Of a stretch of DNA of 6,523 nt, positions 5,503 to 6,523 are shown in pieces. The position numbers and the translations under genes are program-made. Every line of letters begins with the position of its first letter. Position 1 is the stretch's first letter. Location: assembly GCA_017549665.1 (NCBI GenBank), contig JAFYUD010000128.1, positions 1 to 6,523 of the forward strand, read 5' to 3'. Source of the stretch: Clostridia bacterium. Lineage in GTDB: Bacteria; Bacillota_A; Clostridia; Oscillospirales; Acutalibacteraceae. The notes beneath the pieces were generated by a model. That model made no database searches. It was not told the origin of the DNA and saw only the letters and a list, made by a program, of their open reading frames with translations.

Positions 5503-6356
5503 TACAATACCCCCAGATTTCGCATGTAATCAGGAAGACACAACTCAAAACTCAGACCGAATCTTGAGTCACCTCTCAGCTCTACTGTTTTATTGATTGC
5601 AGAAACAGTAAATGACAGTGCAATTTCAACAGAACTGAAAATATCATGTTCGTTAAGAAATGCACCCAATAATGAACTTGCAAAAAGGTCCCCTGTTGAA
5701 TGAAACATGCCTTCAACTTTATCTCTGAATGAATATGAGATTTCACATTTTTCACTGTCGTATGCTACAGCGCCGATTTTGTCTTCATCGAACTGTACAC
5801 CTGTCAGCACTATATATCTTGAATTAAAACGCCCTGCGAGCTTCACAACAAGATCTGTCACATATCTGTCTGAATACGGAGGTAATATATATTCTTCATC
5901 AAGCAACATCGCAGCTTCGGTAAAATTAGGCACAATAATATCTGCTTTCATACAAAGCTTTTTCATCTGTTCGATGAAATCAGCATCAAACGTATCATAA
6001 AGCTTTCCGTTGTCTGCCATGGCAGGGTCACAAAGAAAAACTGCATCAGGTTTACTGAATTTGCGAACAAACTCGGAAACAAGCCCGACCTGCATCTCAG
6101 AGCCGAGAAAGCCGCTGTAAACAGCATCAAATTCCACTCCGATACTGTCCCAATGATTCATTATCCCAGGAATATCATCTGTAAGATCCCTGTAAGTATA
6201 ATTATTCAGACCGCCTGTCTGGGTAGACAGCACAGCTGTAGGAAGAACACCTACTGAAACACCGGCCGCAGACAACACAGGCAATGCAGCAGTCAATGAG
6301 CATTTACCGAGACCTGATATATCATGTATTGCAGCTGCAGTTTTTTGAAAATTCAT
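5502..6356 (-). CDS. pdxK: Pyridoxal/pyridoxamine kinase (vitamin B6 salvage)
   Basis: This cytosolic ribokinase-fold enzyme phosphorylates the 5'-hydroxyl of B6 vitamers with ATP to supply pyridoxal phosphate. It has 284 residues, normal for the family. Seen in order: an N-terminal substrate-binding segment, HDISGLGKCSLTAALPVLS (11-29), then LPTAVLSTQTGG (38-49); DLTDDIP (57-63); DPAMADNGKLY (110-120), the family's DPVMaD.GklY; VPNFTEA (142-148); and the anion-hole/catalytic-base motif HSTGDLFAS (219-227), with D223 as the probable base. The exact vitamer preference (PdxK, PdxY or the Firmicutes pyridoxamine-kinase subgroup) cannot be decided. The start ATG at 6356 is preceded by GGTGA with a 4-nt gap. 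It is the first gene of a three-gene unit with trmL and the DegV gene. Confidence 0.92.
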   Translation of the reverse strand: MNFQKTAAAIHDISGLGKCSLTAALPVLSAAGVSVGVLPTAVLSTQTGGLNNYTYRDLTDDIPGIMNHWDSIGVEFDAVYSGFLGSEMQVGLVSEFVRKFSKPDAVFLCDPAMADNGKLYDTFDADFIEQMKKLCMKADIIVPNFTEAAMLLDEEYILPPYSDRYVTDLVVKLAGRFNSRYIVLTGVQFDEDKIGAVAYDSEKCEISYSFRDKVEGMFHSTGDLFASSLLGAFLNEHDIFSSVEIALSFTVSAINKTVELRGDSRFGLSFELCLPDYMRNLGVL

Positions 6357-6371
6357 AATATCACCGTTAAG

Positions 6372-6400
6372 ATAATATCACAATCTGATATATTTTTCAA
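6372..6400 (-). promoter_or_regulatory. Promoter of the pdxK-trmL-DegV operon
   Basis: On the minus strand, TTGAAA (6400-6395), an exact 17-bp spacer and TATTAT (6377-6372) form a good sigma-70/SigA promoter. The predicted start near 6365 leaves a leader of only about 9 nt that begins with the ribosome-binding sequence GGTGA (6365-6361). Confidence 0.7.
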
Positions 6401-6404
6401 TTAG

Positions 6405-6437
6405 AATTAAAAAAATTGTATTTTTTTAAAATTATGC
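6405..6437 (+). promoter_or_regulatory. A/T-rich UP-element-like tract upstream of the tRNA promoter
   Basis: A run of seven A (near 6409-6415) and a run of about seven T followed by AAAA (near 6421-6430) sit immediately upstream of the tRNA -35 box. This resembles the A-tract/T-tract pattern of RNA polymerase alpha-subunit UP elements, common before stable RNA genes. It also lies behind the pdxK promoter and could assist both. Confidence 0.4.
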
Positions 6438-6466
6438 TTGACATTTATATATTATAGTGGTATTAT
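6438..6466 (+). promoter_or_regulatory. Strong promoter of the tRNA gene
   Basis: A perfect TTGACA (-35, 6438-6443), a 17-bp spacer ending in TGG, and TATTAT (-10, 6461-6466) give a near-consensus promoter. Transcription would begin near 6473, about 16 nt before the mature tRNA 5' end, leaving a short leader for RNase P to remove. Confidence 0.85.
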
Positions 6467-6488
6467 ATTTAGGCACTGAGAAATGCAT

Positions 6489-6523
6489 GCGCCGGTAGCT
6501 CAGTTGGATAGAGTGACTGGCTA
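6489..6523 (+). tRNA. tRNA gene, 5' part only, probably tRNA-Arg(ACG)
   Basis: The 35 visible bases fit the 5' half of a tRNA: acceptor strand GCGCCGG, conserved T8 A9, D-stem GCTC/GAGT around the loop AGTTGGATA, G26, anticodon 5' strand ACTGG, then C32, T33 and A34, where the window ends. A34 in bacteria is mainly found in tRNA-Arg(ACG), and the TAGCTCAG/GGATAGAG arrangement matches that tRNA. The identity is an inference because the anticodon is cut after one base. Confidence 0.85.

Noticed and set aside
4485..6000. Open frames antisense to, or out of frame with, DegV, trmL and pdxK (4485-4733, 5205-5444, 5707-6000)
   Set aside because: The overlapping genes have intact family motifs; these frames have unusual composition and no start signals.
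6489..6523. The tRNA end as an attachment site for an integrated element
   Set aside because: The 3' half, where integration normally occurs, is outside the window, and no integrase or flanking repeat is visible.
1..6523. CRISPR array, insertion sequence or prophage
   Set aside because: No regularly spaced repeats, transposase or phage-like genes are seen; the genes have similar composition and normal operon spacing.

Overview
The window looks like a piece of chromosome from a low- to mid-GC Clostridia-type Firmicute, possibly an Oscillospiraceae/Ruminococcus-like gut or rumen bacterium. The reasons are GGAGG/AAGGAG ribosome-binding sites, A/T-rich intergenic DNA with TTGAAA/TATTAT-type promoters, a MacB/FtsX-like ABC transporter, a DegV-family gene and a Clostridia-style pyridoxamine kinase. 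The genus is inference.

Plus strand, left half (1-3821): the last 90 codons of an ABC transporter ATPase, then after 13 nt a 1177-residue FtsX/MacB-type permease. The permease is a duplicated 1+3 transmembrane design. A coiled-coil stalk of about 330 residues is inserted outside the membrane between TM1 and TM2. The two genes form one operon and encode the motor and membrane subunit of one machine. It ends at a hairpin-plus-T terminator (3827-3860).

Middle (3822-4152): this stretch is not empty. On the minus strand lies a short gene (4015 to 3917) for a 32-residue, cysteine-free, strongly amphipathic peptide. It has its own AAGGAG ribosome-binding site, a -35/-10 promoter and a strong 9-bp-stem terminator, giving a predicted transcript of about 190 nt. 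The DNA upstream of it holds several short dyads and a 10-bp direct repeat at 11-bp spacing. The peptide resembles phenol-soluble modulins/delta-toxin in its helix pattern, and it is the most interesting object here.

Minus strand, right half (6356 to 4150): three closely packed genes, transcribed right to left: a pyridoxal/pyridoxamine kinase (pdxK), the tRNA wobble-base 2'-O-methyltransferase TrmL (its start codon overlaps the kinase stop by 1 nt) and a divergent DegV-family protein (6-nt gap). One promoter (6372-6400) can serve all three. No clear terminator separates the DegV gene from the peptide gene, so some read-through into the peptide is possible.

Right edge (6438-6523): a consensus-like plus-strand promoter with an A/T-rich upstream element drives a tRNA gene that is cut off by the window end at the first anticodon base (A34), probably tRNA-Arg(ACG). 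The gap between this gene and pdxK is a divergent promoter region.
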